Shown here: positions 1 to 5,983 of the stretch, one piece after another
Numbering within the stretch: position 1 is the first letter of the stretch
Layout: every line of letters starts with the position of its first letter
DNA from: Chitinophaga pinensis
GTDB taxonomy: Bacteria > Bacteroidota > Bacteroidia > Chitinophagales > Chitinophagaceae
Length of the DNA stretch: 5,983 bases
Direction of reading: 5' to 3'
Assembly: GCA_943331145.2 (NCBI GenBank)
Contig: CALQKL020000142.1
Coordinates: 1 to 5,983, forward strand
Translations under genes and position numbers: made by a program
The notes under the pieces: generated by a model
Database searches by the model: none
The model's input: the letters and a program-made list of their open reading frames with translations, nothing else
What the model was told of the DNA's origin: nothing

Positions 1-647
1 ACCTTCACAAAATCTCCAATAAAAAAAGGCTTGTCAAAAAAGATAATAAATGATGCAATCAAATTTTCAATGCTTTCTTTTGCAGCTAACGCCAAAGCAG
101 CTCCAATAATACTTAATCCCGTTAATACAGCTCCAACATCAACCTTGAATCCAAATTTCAAGATCATTAAAACGCCAAATATAGATACAACTGCTTTCGC
201 AAAATCCCGGAAAAATACAATTAATTGATCATCACTTTTTTCATTGTTTTGTTTGGCTTTTACATCCAATACAAAAGAAATGAAATTTATAAAACTTCTT
301 AAAAAAATTATAAAATAAATAATAATGATGCTTTTTGAAAGTTTGATTAAAACTTCATGAAAAGAATAACTGTTTATGTTGAATTTTATCGCTTCTGGAA
401 ATTTCAAATACATCAAAGCCATAATTGAAATAAAAACACTTAAAAAGCTACCAAGCGGTTTAAATACAAGGTCTACAAAAATATTTTTCTCTACAGATAT
501 CCATTTCTGTTTGATTATCACAAACATAATTGAAGCAATATTTCTGGAAAGCCATTTTTTACAAATCAACCCTGTTGATATGATGAGCAATACCGTAAGT
601 AAACTTCGAACACTGTTTTCAAAAACCATATTGTCTAAAAATTCCAT
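1..647 (-). CDS. MscS-family mechanosensitive ion channel, partial (3' end beyond left edge)
   Basis: This reading frame runs off the left edge without a stop; 215 complete codons are visible. It encodes an inner-membrane small-conductance mechanosensitive channel of the MscS type, which opens under membrane tension to release solutes during osmotic downshock. Hydrophobic segments lie at about residues 14-29, 63-82, 104-127 and 150-168. They are followed by the pore-lining helix at about 169-205, which is rich in Gly and Ala (GLSIIGAALALAAKESIENL), and by the family's junction DKPFFIGDFVKV, where the beta domain begins. The rest of the beta domain and the C-terminal vestibule are outside the window. 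The start is ATG at 647-645; an in-frame stop lies four codons upstream, and a second ATG at 629 is possible. No Shine-Dalgarno is visible. The gene begins 13 bases after the propeller gene and is probably last or near last in the operon. The family call is firm; the subfamily is not. Confidence 0.9.
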   Translation of the reverse strand, partial: MEFLDNMVFENSVRSLLTVLLIISTGLICKKWLSRNIASIMFVIIKQKWISVEKNIFVDLVFKPLGSFLSVFISIMALMYLKFPEAIKFNINSYSFHEVLIKLSKSIIIIYFIIFLRSFINFISFVLDVKAKQNNEKSDDQLIVFFRDFAKAVVSIFGVLMILKFGFKVDVGAVLTGLSIIGAALALAAKESIENLIASFIIFFDKPFFIGDFVK

Positions 648-660
648 AAAATAAAATTAG

Positions 661-1500
661 TTATTCTAAACGATAAATATTTAAGCCAGTTTGGGTTAAA
701 ATATAAAGTTTGTTGTTGATAAATTTCAATGATTTTATTTTTTCATTTAAAACTGGAAGTGCGTATTTTTTCGAGGTTAAATTCTTTAATTGAACTACCT
801 CCATAATTGTATCTCTAAATCCAACTAAGTAATTTTTTTCAATAGTAATGTCGCTTAAATTATTAATTGGGATGAGGCGATTAAATGCGCCATAATAATC
901 AAAAATAAACACACCTTGTTCTTTATCGATTAAATACAAATGATTGTCTTCGTCTATTAATTTTTCTGCGGAAGGTGCAATATCAAATAGTGTTCTAAGA
1001 TCGGCGAATTCTAGCAATAACAAGCCTTTGTCATCTAATTTTTTAATTTTAAAATTCTGTTCATCATAGATCCAAATGTTATTATCGTAAGTGGTTGCAG
1101 CAGTATTTACATCAATATATTGTAGCGGTTTTAGTTCGATTTGATTACGAAAACTAAGTAACTTGTCAAGCATTACAATGGCAGTATAGTTTTTGTAATA
1201 AATCAATATTTTCAGTGGATTATGCACATCAATTGAATTCAATTTGCCATACCGCTTTACATCATTATAAACTGCAGCCAAAGTGCCATCAGGCTTTATT
1301 TTTTTTAATTGATCTGATGGCGTTATCACATAAATATTGCCGATAGCGTCTACATTAAATACAGCAAAATCTCCTTTTATCGATTCTTCAAGTTTAAAGA
1401 ATTGTTTGTTTACTGCGCTATCATTTTGTAAAATCTGCGCAAACCCTTGATTACAAAAAAAGAGAATGAGTATAATGAATGGTGTTAAAAATCTTGCCAC
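661..1500 (-). CDS. Exported beta-propeller-like protein of unknown function
   Basis: A 279-residue protein that I do not recognise as a named family. The N-terminus is a clear signal peptide: a short basic start, a hydrophobic core at about residues 6-16, and a likely signal peptidase I site after GFA at 19-21, with Gln next as is common in Bacteroidota. A Cys at 16 is not in a good lipobox. The mature part has recurring strand-turn-strand units of the form D-x-x-[GN]-N-x-[IL]-[YW]-[IVL] followed by a second strand and an Asp-Gly or Lys-Gly turn. They lie near 51-72, 139-159, 183-204 and 261-279, which resembles blades of an NHL- or TolB-like propeller. No catalytic motif is visible, so a binding or scaffold role outside the cytoplasm is inferred. 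The start codon is GTG at 1500-1498: no ATG lies between it and the upstream in-frame stop (1524-1522), and the signal peptide follows at once. It begins 4 bases after the lpxH stop, suggesting translational coupling. Confidence 0.8.
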   Translation of the reverse strand: MARFLTPFIILILFFCNQGFAQILQNDSAVNKQFFKLEESIKGDFAVFNVDAIGNIYVITPSDQLKKIKPDGTLAAVYNDVKRYGKLNSIDVHNPLKILIYYKNYTAIVMLDKLLSFRNQIELKPLQYIDVNTAATTYDNNIWIYDEQNFKIKKLDDKGLLLLEFADLRTLFDIAPSAEKLIDEDNHLYLIDKEQGVFIFDYYGAFNRLIPINNLSDITIEKNYLVGFRDTIMEVVQLKNLTSKKYALPVLNEKIKSLKFINNKLYILTQTGLNIYRLE

Positions 1501-1504
1501 CTGT

Positions 1505-2257
1505 TTATTTTTTATAGTATTTTAATTCAAGTGTATTGCCATCAAACTCAGCGTAGGTAAAGTATGTAATCCAATCGCCTAAATTAATGTACCTACTTTC
1601 ATCATTCAATTTTATATCCAATGGGAGATGACGGTGGCCAAATACGAAGTAGTGGTATGGATGTTTTTTTAGAGTTTCTTTGCAAAAAATTACCAACCAT
1701 TCTTTGTCTTCTCCTTCAAATATTTCATCGTTATTCCCTGTTTTTACCCTGCTTTTTCTACTAAAATAATTGGCCAATCCAATGCCAACAACTGGGGGTA
1801 AAATGCCAAATAGAAATTGAGAAATTTTGCTTCGAAATATTTTCTTGATAAACTTATATCCGTAATCGCCTGGCCCTAATCCATCGCCATGCCCGATTAG
1901 AAACTGCTTACCCAATAAGTCAAAAGCTTTAGGTTCGAAGAATACAGGGATGTTCAATTCTTTTTGAAAATAATCTTTCATCCACATGTCGTGATTGCCT
2001 ACAAAAAAATAAATAGGAATACCCATGTCTGTTAATTCAGCTAGCTTTCCAAGTATACGTACAAATCCTTTTGGAACTACTTTTTTGTATTCAAACCAAA
2101 AATCAAATAAATCACCGAGTACAAAGATTTGAAGTGCATTTTGTTTTATTTCATCCAAAAACTGAATGATTTTTTTTTCGCGAACCAAACTATCTGCTTC
2201 ATTAGGTGCGCCCAAATGAAAATCAGAAATAAAATATATTTTTTTAGGTAAAGACAA
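1505..2257 (-). CDS. lpxH: UDP-2,3-diacylglucosamine diphosphatase, LpxH-like metallophosphoesterase
   Basis: A 250-residue calcineurin-like phosphoesterase close in length to E. coli LpxH (about 240). LpxH hydrolyses UDP-2,3-diacylglucosamine to lipid X (2,3-diacylglucosamine 1-phosphate) and UMP at the cytoplasmic face of the inner membrane, the fourth step of lipid A synthesis. The metal-binding set is complete and in order: D12-x-H14, GD at 48-49 in GDLFDFWFEY, GNHD at 87-90, GHGD at 122-125 and GHRH at 207-210. The family-typical DFWFEY follows the GD motif. A hydrophobic stretch at about 145-168 (ISQFLFGILPPVVGIGLANY) fits the helical insertion that contacts acyl chains and membrane. 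The start is TTG at 2257-2255: no ATG occurs between it and an in-frame stop at 2302-2300, and the D-x-H motif at residue 12 requires a start here. It lies 2 bases after the preceding stop, consistent with coupling. A phosphohydrolase with a related substrate (LpxH2-like) cannot be excluded. Confidence 0.88.
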   Translation of the reverse strand: MSLPKKIYFISDFHLGAPNEADSLVREKKIIQFLDEIKQNALQIFVLGDLFDFWFEYKKVVPKGFVRILGKLAELTDMGIPIYFFVGNHDMWMKDYFQKELNIPVFFEPKAFDLLGKQFLIGHGDGLGPGDYGYKFIKKIFRSKISQFLFGILPPVVGIGLANYFSRKSRVKTGNNDEIFEGEDKEWLVIFCKETLKKHPYHYFVFGHRHLPLDIKLNDESRYINLGDWITYFTYAEFDGNTLELKYYKK

Positions 2258-2259
2258 TT

Positions 2260-2700
2260 TTATTTTTGTTTTATTTTTTCCTGAAGATATTTTAAAATAT
2301 CACCTGTAATGATTTCTTCCATTCCGTTCGTATTGCCATTATACCAATAAATCCAAGCATTAAATTTATTACCGTTTAGTAGAACTTCCACGTGGTCCCT
2401 TCTGTAACTGGGTGTTTCATTAGTTTCTACATTAAGTCCTTCATAATCATCAAGCTGGGCGATAACCCATTCAAAATCTTTATTGTCATTTATGGAATAC
2501 AATTCTCCCTGAATAAAAACTTCTTCATTGGTTGGAACTGCAACTGGGAAAGGCCCTTTATCAAAAAATTTACCATGAACCAATGCATCACCTTGCAATT
2601 CAAAAAAATCTGAAATGTATTTATATGCGGGGTTACGAAATCCACTTCTTAGCGAACCATACACAAAAAGCCTATGAATATCTTTTCTATTATTTTCCAT
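2260..2700 (-). CDS. Gamma-glutamylcyclotransferase-like (GGCT/AIG2 fold) protein
   Basis: A cytoplasmic protein of the GGCT/AIG2/YtfP superfamily, 146 residues from the chosen start. Visible marks are the substrate-loop motif LFVYGSLRSG at residues 11-20, the segment VFIQGELYSI at 61-70, LDDYEG at 83-88 with Glu87 at the family's catalytic acid position, SYRR at 98-101 and the closing strand AWIYWYNG at 115-122. Known members release 5-oxoproline from gamma-glutamyl peptides or amines, but many bacterial members have no proven substrate, so only the fold and the likely active site are claimed. I chose ATG at 2700-2698 because YGSL then falls at the usual distance from the N-terminus. A longer frame begins with TTG at 2739 and would overlap the LUD gene by 22 bases, adding 13 unconserved-looking residues. 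The gap to the LUD stop is 17 bases, with no Shine-Dalgarno motif. Confidence 0.87.
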   Translation of the reverse strand: MENNRKDIHRLFVYGSLRSGFRNPAYKYISDFFELQGDALVHGKFFDKGPFPVAVPTNEEVFIQGELYSINDNKDFEWVIAQLDDYEGLNVETNETPSYRRDHVEVLLNGNKFNAWIYWYNGNTNGMEEIITGDILKYLQEKIKQK

Positions 2701-2717
2701 TTTAAAATTCAAGTTAA

Positions 2718-3347
2718 TTATTCTTCCACTAAAAAGCAATAAACTTCTTTAGGGCCATGTACACCGGTAACCAAGGTTTTTTCTATATCGGCTGTTCTGC
2801 TAGGGCCACTAGCAAATGTAATTAATGAGGGCAATTGACTATTTGGATTTGATTTTATAGAACTGAAAACATCTTGTAAATCAAAAACAATTTGATTGGT
2901 AAATGCAATACAAATGTGTATTGGCGCATATACACTTGATGTTCTTCCAAATGCCTGTTCACTACTCAATACTATACTGCCTGTACGGGCAATGAGGTTT
3001 TTACAACTTGTAATAGATACATCACAATCAGCTAAGCTATCAAAAGGTGTAATGTTTAAAGCAGTCAGTAATGGCAATAACTTCGGCTCATTACAATATA
3101 TTTTCCCCCATCCTTTATGTTGCAAAAGTTGTTGAAATTGTTCAATCAATTCATGTTGATTATTTACAAATTTAAATTTCCCCTGTAAACCAGAGAATTG
3201 ATGCGCAAATAGAATGGATAAGTCTTCTTCAGATTTGTGAAAAAAAGGTTGATTCCCATCACTTTCTGGAAAAGGTAAAGGCACTGGGTTTACCAATGCC
3301 TGTCTTATTTTTTTTAAAATATTTTCTTTTGGAGAACGAACGTCCAT
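2718..3347 (-). CDS. LUD-domain protein of the LutC/YkgG family
   Basis: A 209-residue protein with the LUD fold, related to LutC, a subunit of the LutABC iron-sulfur L-lactate oxidation complex. The best evidence is the C-terminal signature ASGPSRTADIEKTLVTGVHG at residues 179-198, followed by PKE. Upstream, NLIARTGSIVL at 117-127 matches the family's A-x-T-G-[ST] strand. The N-terminus resembles LutC helices that begin with a K-x-x-I-L-x-x-I pattern. There are no cysteine clusters for iron-sulfur centres, as expected for LutC rather than LutB or LutA. No lutA or lutB is beside it. The gene sits 12 bases after ftsH, so lactate use cannot be assumed; a lone LUD gene next to ftsH is, from general knowledge, common in Bacteroidota and has no settled function. 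The start is ATG at 3347-3345, without a Shine-Dalgarno motif. The family is secure; the reaction is unknown. Confidence 0.88.
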   Translation of the reverse strand: MDVRSPKENILKKIRQALVNPVPLPFPESDGNQPFFHKSEEDLSILFAHQFSGLQGKFKFVNNQHELIEQFQQLLQHKGWGKIYCNEPKLLPLLTALNITPFDSLADCDVSITSCKNLIARTGSIVLSSEQAFGRTSSVYAPIHICIAFTNQIVFDLQDVFSSIKSNPNSQLPSLITFASGPSRTADIEKTLVTGVHGPKEVYCFLVEE

Positions 3348-3359
3348 TTCAAAAAATAT

Positions 3360-5429
3360 TTATGATTGTGTAGTATTGTCTGTTGAAGATTCTGTTTTTT
3401 CCTCAGGAGTTATAGTTGCTGCAATGGGTTCTTCACTAACTACATCCAAGATTTTCTTTTCTTCAAAAGGACGCTTCCCAATTAATGTTTCCAAATCACT
3501 TTTAAACAATACTTCTTTTATAAGCAATTCTTTCGCTAATTTCTCAACGTCTGATTTCTTTTCTATTAAAAGATTTTTAGTTTTAGTATAAGCTTCATCT
3601 ATTAATTTACGCACTTCAGTGTCAATCATTTTACCTGTTTCTTCACTGTAAGGCTTTGTAAAATAATTTTCTTGAGAAGGATCATAATAACTGATGTTTC
3701 CAATTTTATCGTTCATCCCATAAACCGTAACCATACTGTAAGCAATTTTTGTAATCTGTTGCAAATCGTTACTGGCTCCGGTACTTATCTTTCCAAAGAA
3801 AATCTCCTCGCTCGCACGTCCGCCTAAAGTCATACATATTTGATCAATCAATTGGTCGGTGTTGTATAAGTATTGTTCTTTTGGTGTGTATTGTGCGTAA
3901 CCCAAAGCTGCCGTTCCTCTTGGAACAATAGTAACTTTTAATAATGGGTATGCATGTTCTAAATACCAGCCACAAATGGCATGTCCAGCTTCATGATACG
4001 CGATGATTTCTTTTTCATCTGGAGAAATGATTTTATTTTTCTTTTCAAGTCCACCTATCACACGATCAATAGCATCTTGAAAATCATTCATGTCAACAGA
4101 TTCTTTATTTTTTCGAGCAGCTATCAAAGCAGCTTCATTACAAACATTAGCAATGTCAGCACCAGCAAAACCTGGTGTTTGTTCAGCAAGTTTATGAATG
4201 TCTAATTTTTCTGAAGTTTTAATTGGTTTAAGATGCACTTTAAAAATCGCTTCACGGCCAACTAAATCAGGTCTGTCTATACTAATTTGTCTATCAAAAC
4301 GACCTGGTCTTAATAACGCACTATCCAAAACATCAGGGCGGTTTGTTGCAGCAAGAATGATGATGCCTAGATCGGTTCCAAATCCATCCATTTCAACCAA
4401 AAGTTGATTTAGTGTATTCTCTCTTTCATCATTACTCATCATAACATTTTTCCCTCTCGCTCTTCCTATTGCATCAATCTCATCAATAAATATTATACAA
4501 GGCGCTTTTTCTCTAGCTTGTTTAAATAAATCCCTAACCCTGCTTGCACCTACACCCACAAACATTTCCACAAAATCACTTCCACTTAAACTGAAGAAAG
4601 GTACTTGTGCTTCACCAGCCACTGCTTTTGCCAACAATGTTTTTCCTGTTCCTGGAGGGCCTACTAACAATGCCCCTTTTGGAATTTTCCCCCCAAGTGC
4701 GGTATATTTTTTTGGATTTTTTAAGAAGTCAACAATTTCCATCACTTCCACTTTTGCTTCATCCAAGCCAGCTACATCACCAAAATTGATGTTTACTTTT
4801 GTGCCTTTTTCAAACAACGTGGCTTTAGATTTTCCGATGTTGAAAATTCCACCACCACCGCCACCGCCACCTGGTCCAACTTTACGCATCATCATAATGA
4901 AAACGAAACCCAATAATAATATGGGTAATAATGTGCTTATCAATTGGCTAAAAACCTCACCTTCATCACCTGCCAATTTACTAACAGGGCGAATGACTGG
5001 GTTTTTACTATAAAAGTTGCTTAATTCCGATTCAAAGCTTTCTACATTACTAACAGTAAAATAAAATTGCGGCTCGGTTGATTTAGAAACTGCTTTAAAT
5101 CTTCTTTCATCTTTATCACCGATGATTGTTTTATAATACCCCGCTTTTAACTTTAAGCTATCTGGTGTAATGAAAACACGAACTAATTTTTTGTTTCCAA
5201 TAATCTTTATGTAGTTTATGTCACCCTTTGATAACATTTCCTGAAACTGACCAGGGTTTGTGATAACAACGCCACCTACATCAACGCTTCTTAATAAGTT
5301 ATAAGAAATTAAAACCACAAGTATGATTCCATAAATCCAATAAATATTGAATTTGCTTTTCTTTTTAGGGTCTTCTCCAAAGGGAGGTTTTTTTTCAGGA
5401 GGTGTTGGTTGCTGATTCTGTTGATTCAT
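3360..5429 (-). CDS. ftsH: ATP-dependent zinc metalloprotease FtsH (AAA+ / peptidase M41)
   Basis: A full-length FtsH of 689 residues. It is a membrane-anchored hexameric AAA+ protease that extracts and degrades misfolded membrane proteins and selected regulators. In order: a polar Gln/Pro/Lys-rich N-terminus (1-27), transmembrane helix 1 (about 29-46), an extracytoplasmic domain (about 47-160), transmembrane helix 2 (about 163-181) and a glycine-run linker (187-194). The AAA module follows, with Walker A GPPGTGKT at 257-264, pore-loop MFVGVGAS at 289-296, Walker B IIFIDEID at 312-319 and the second region of homology at 361-381, with arginine fingers near R374 and R377. The M41 domain has the zinc motif HEAGH at 479-483 and the third ligand D555 in TGASND. 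All catalytic residues are present. The tail after about 655 is acidic and low in complexity. The start is ATG at 5429-5427, 39 bases after the rsfS stop, with no Shine-Dalgarno motif. Confidence 0.98.
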   Translation of the reverse strand: MNQQNQQPTPPEKKPPFGEDPKKKSKFNIYWIYGIILVVLISYNLLRSVDVGGVVITNPGQFQEMLSKGDINYIKIIGNKKLVRVFITPDSLKLKAGYYKTIIGDKDERRFKAVSKSTEPQFYFTVSNVESFESELSNFYSKNPVIRPVSKLAGDEGEVFSQLISTLLPILLLGFVFIMMMRKVGPGGGGGGGGIFNIGKSKATLFEKGTKVNINFGDVAGLDEAKVEVMEIVDFLKNPKKYTALGGKIPKGALLVGPPGTGKTLLAKAVAGEAQVPFFSLSGSDFVEMFVGVGASRVRDLFKQAREKAPCIIFIDEIDAIGRARGKNVMMSNDERENTLNQLLVEMDGFGTDLGIIILAATNRPDVLDSALLRPGRFDRQISIDRPDLVGREAIFKVHLKPIKTSEKLDIHKLAEQTPGFAGADIANVCNEAALIAARKNKESVDMNDFQDAIDRVIGGLEKKNKIISPDEKEIIAYHEAGHAICGWYLEHAYPLLKVTIVPRGTAALGYAQYTPKEQYLYNTDQLIDQICMTLGGRASEEIFFGKISTGASNDLQQITKIAYSMVTVYGMNDKIGNISYYDPSQENYFTKPYSEETGKMIDTEVRKLIDEAYTKTKNLLIEKKSDVEKLAKELLIKEVLFKSDLETLIGKRPFEEKKILDVVSEEPIAATITPEEKTESSTDNTTQS
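4848..4871 (-). repeat. Glycine-codon triplet run within ftsH (linker after the second membrane helix)
   Basis: Eight consecutive Gly codons, mainly GGT and GGC with one GGA, encode residues 187-194 just after transmembrane helix 2. This is the flexible linker between the membrane anchor and the AAA ring. The mix of codons suggests a maintained protein feature more than a pure slippage tract, although a triplet run of this kind can change length by whole codons without a frameshift. Confidence 0.8.
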
Positions 5430-5468
5430 AAATATATATTGCCGTTAAAATAAAGGGTTGGGGTTGAA

Positions 5469-5870
5469 TTATTCGTGATGAGACATTGATGGGGCATCGC
5501 TCCAAAGCTCTTCTAGATTATAAAATTTACGCGGTTCTGGAAGCATAATATGAACAACAACATTAACATAATCAATTAATATCCATTGTTCTGCCTGGCG
5601 ACCTTCATGTTTGTACGGCGTATCGTCACATTTTTCTTTTACTTCTTTTTCTATATTGTCTGCGATTGCTCTAAGTTGGTTGTTATTGGATGCTTCACAA
5701 ATAATAAAAAAATCAGCAACTGCTTCTGGGATTTTTCTCAGGTCCAAACTTACAATTTGTTCTCCTTTTTTATCCTGAATGCCCTGAATGATGGTTTTAA
5801 TAATTTTACTGCTTCTCGTTAATTTGGCAGCTGTTTTTTTTCTGTCGTTCAATAAGTTCAAATTGTTCAA
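5469..5870 (-). CDS. rsfS: Ribosomal silencing factor RsfS (Iojap/RsfA family)
   Basis: A 133-residue RsfS. This cytoplasmic protein binds ribosomal protein uL14 on the large subunit and blocks joining with the small subunit, lowering translation when nutrients run out. The conserved domain spans about residues 22-124, with KKGEQIVSLDL at 34-44, the core strand ADFFIICEASN at 52-62, QWILIDYVNVVVHIM at 95-109 and RKFYNLEELW at 114-123. Before it is a basic extension (about 1-21) absent from E. coli RsfS. No ATG exists in frame before the domain. An in-frame stop at 5879-5877 bounds the start, leaving TTG at 5870 as the most 5' usual codon, with further TTG codons at 5861 and 5852 that could serve instead. 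It is the first gene of the visible operon, and the likely promoter lies just upstream. Confidence 0.92.
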   Translation of the reverse strand: MNNLNLLNDRKKTAAKLTRSSKIIKTIIQGIQDKKGEQIVSLDLRKIPEAVADFFIICEASNNNQLRAIADNIEKEVKEKCDDTPYKHEGRQAEQWILIDYVNVVVHIMLPEPRKFYNLEELWSDAPSMSHHE

Positions 5871-5894
5871 AATAGTTTATGATTTAATTTAATG

Positions 5895-5944
5895 AATTGC
5901 AAATGATATTTTTAATGAAAAAATAAATCAATTAGCTTGCAATT
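5895..5944. repeat. 8-base inverted repeat in the region upstream of rsfS
   Basis: AATTGCAA at 5895-5902 and its exact reverse complement TTGCAATT at 5937-5944 flank 34 bases of A/T-rich sequence. The right arm sits at the predicted transcription start and the left arm inside the predicted leader. It could be a bipartite operator or part of a weak leader structure. With arms this short and so A/T-rich, coincidence is quite likely. Confidence 0.2.
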
Positions 5945-5949
5945 ATATT

Positions 5950-5978
5950 CAAAAGTAGTATTTCTTTATCATTTGAAA
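5950..5978 (-). promoter_or_regulatory. Candidate Bacteroidota-type promoter upstream of rsfS
   Basis: Read on the minus strand, TACTTTTG at 5957-5950 matches the Bacteroidota primary sigma factor -7 consensus TAnnTTTG exactly. A TTTC at 5978-5975, 17 bases further upstream, is an imperfect match to the -33 element TTTG/TTG. Transcription would start near 5944, giving a leader of about 70-75 bases before the rsfS start. It is the only such match I found in the 113-base upstream region, and it would drive the whole minus-strand operon. Chance occurrence is possible in A/T-rich DNA. Confidence 0.45.
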
Positions 5979-5983
5979 GCGTA

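Noticed and set aside
31..654. Two plus-strand open frames (31-228 and 376-654)
   Set aside because: They lie antisense to the MscS-type gene, whose minus-strand frame is open throughout and carries clear family motifs; the plus-strand translations resemble no protein family.
648..660. Possible terminator between the propeller gene and the MscS-type gene
   Set aside because: The gap is 13 A/T-rich bases with no GC stem, too short for an intrinsic terminator.
4786..5013. Plus-strand frame with a run of eight prolines, resembling a proline-rich protein
   Set aside because: The proline run is the reverse complement of the glycine-codon run in the ftsH linker.
5430..5468. Possible separate promoter for ftsH in the 39-base gap after rsfS
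   Set aside because: No TAnnTTTG match or -33 element is visible in the gap; it is better explained as an intra-operon spacer.
2392..5822. Several plus-strand open frames of 60-79 codons opposite the GGCT-like, LUD, ftsH and rsfS genes
   Set aside because: All are antisense shadows of well-supported genes, with Ser/Phe/Ile-rich composition expected from reading A/T-rich genes backwards, and no domain is recognisable.
1..5983. CRISPR array, transposon ends, tRNA or rRNA genes, toxin-antitoxin pair
   Set aside because: No regularly spaced repeats, terminal inverted repeats with a transposase, RNA gene signatures or small paired genes were found; coding sequence accounts for almost all of the window.

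Overview
This window looks like chromosomal core DNA from a member of the Bacteroidota, most likely the Chitinophagia/Chitinophagaceae. The grounds are the low GC content, A/T-rich gene starts with no Shine-Dalgarno motif, a Bacteroidota-type FtsH (polar N-terminal extension, glycine-run linker, acidic C-terminal tail) and the rsfS-ftsH-LUD gene order. The placement rests on protein character and context, not on a database search.

All seven recognisable genes lie on the minus strand and read from right to left, so transcription starts near the right edge. The order is rsfS (ribosome silencing factor), ftsH (membrane AAA+ metalloprotease), a LutC/LUD-domain gene, a gamma-glutamylcyclotransferase-like gene, an lpxH-like UDP-2,3-diacylglucosamine diphosphatase, an exported beta-propeller-like protein of unknown function, and the 5' part of a MscS-type mechanosensitive channel gene cut off by the left edge. 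Gaps between genes are 39, 12, 17, 2, 4 and 13 bases. I see no terminator or convincing internal promoter, so this is probably one transcription unit. The only sizeable non-coding stretch is the 113 bases at the right edge (5871-5983). It holds a perfect match to the Bacteroidota -7 promoter consensus TAnnTTTG on the minus strand and an 8-base inverted repeat.

The products share a loose theme of envelope maintenance and stress or quiescence. RsfS blocks ribosomal subunit joining in starved cells, FtsH does membrane protein quality control, LpxH makes a lipid A intermediate, and MscS relieves osmotic pressure. The LUD and cyclotransferase-like proteins are metabolic, with unknown substrates. 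The functional linkage is inference; the co-directional tight packing is visible.

The window is mostly ordinary housekeeping DNA, and I found no mobile element, CRISPR array, RNA gene or clear novel system. The points most worth a second look are the non-ATG starts of three of the seven genes (TTG, TTG, GTG), the stand-alone LUD gene behind ftsH, and the unassigned exported propeller protein.
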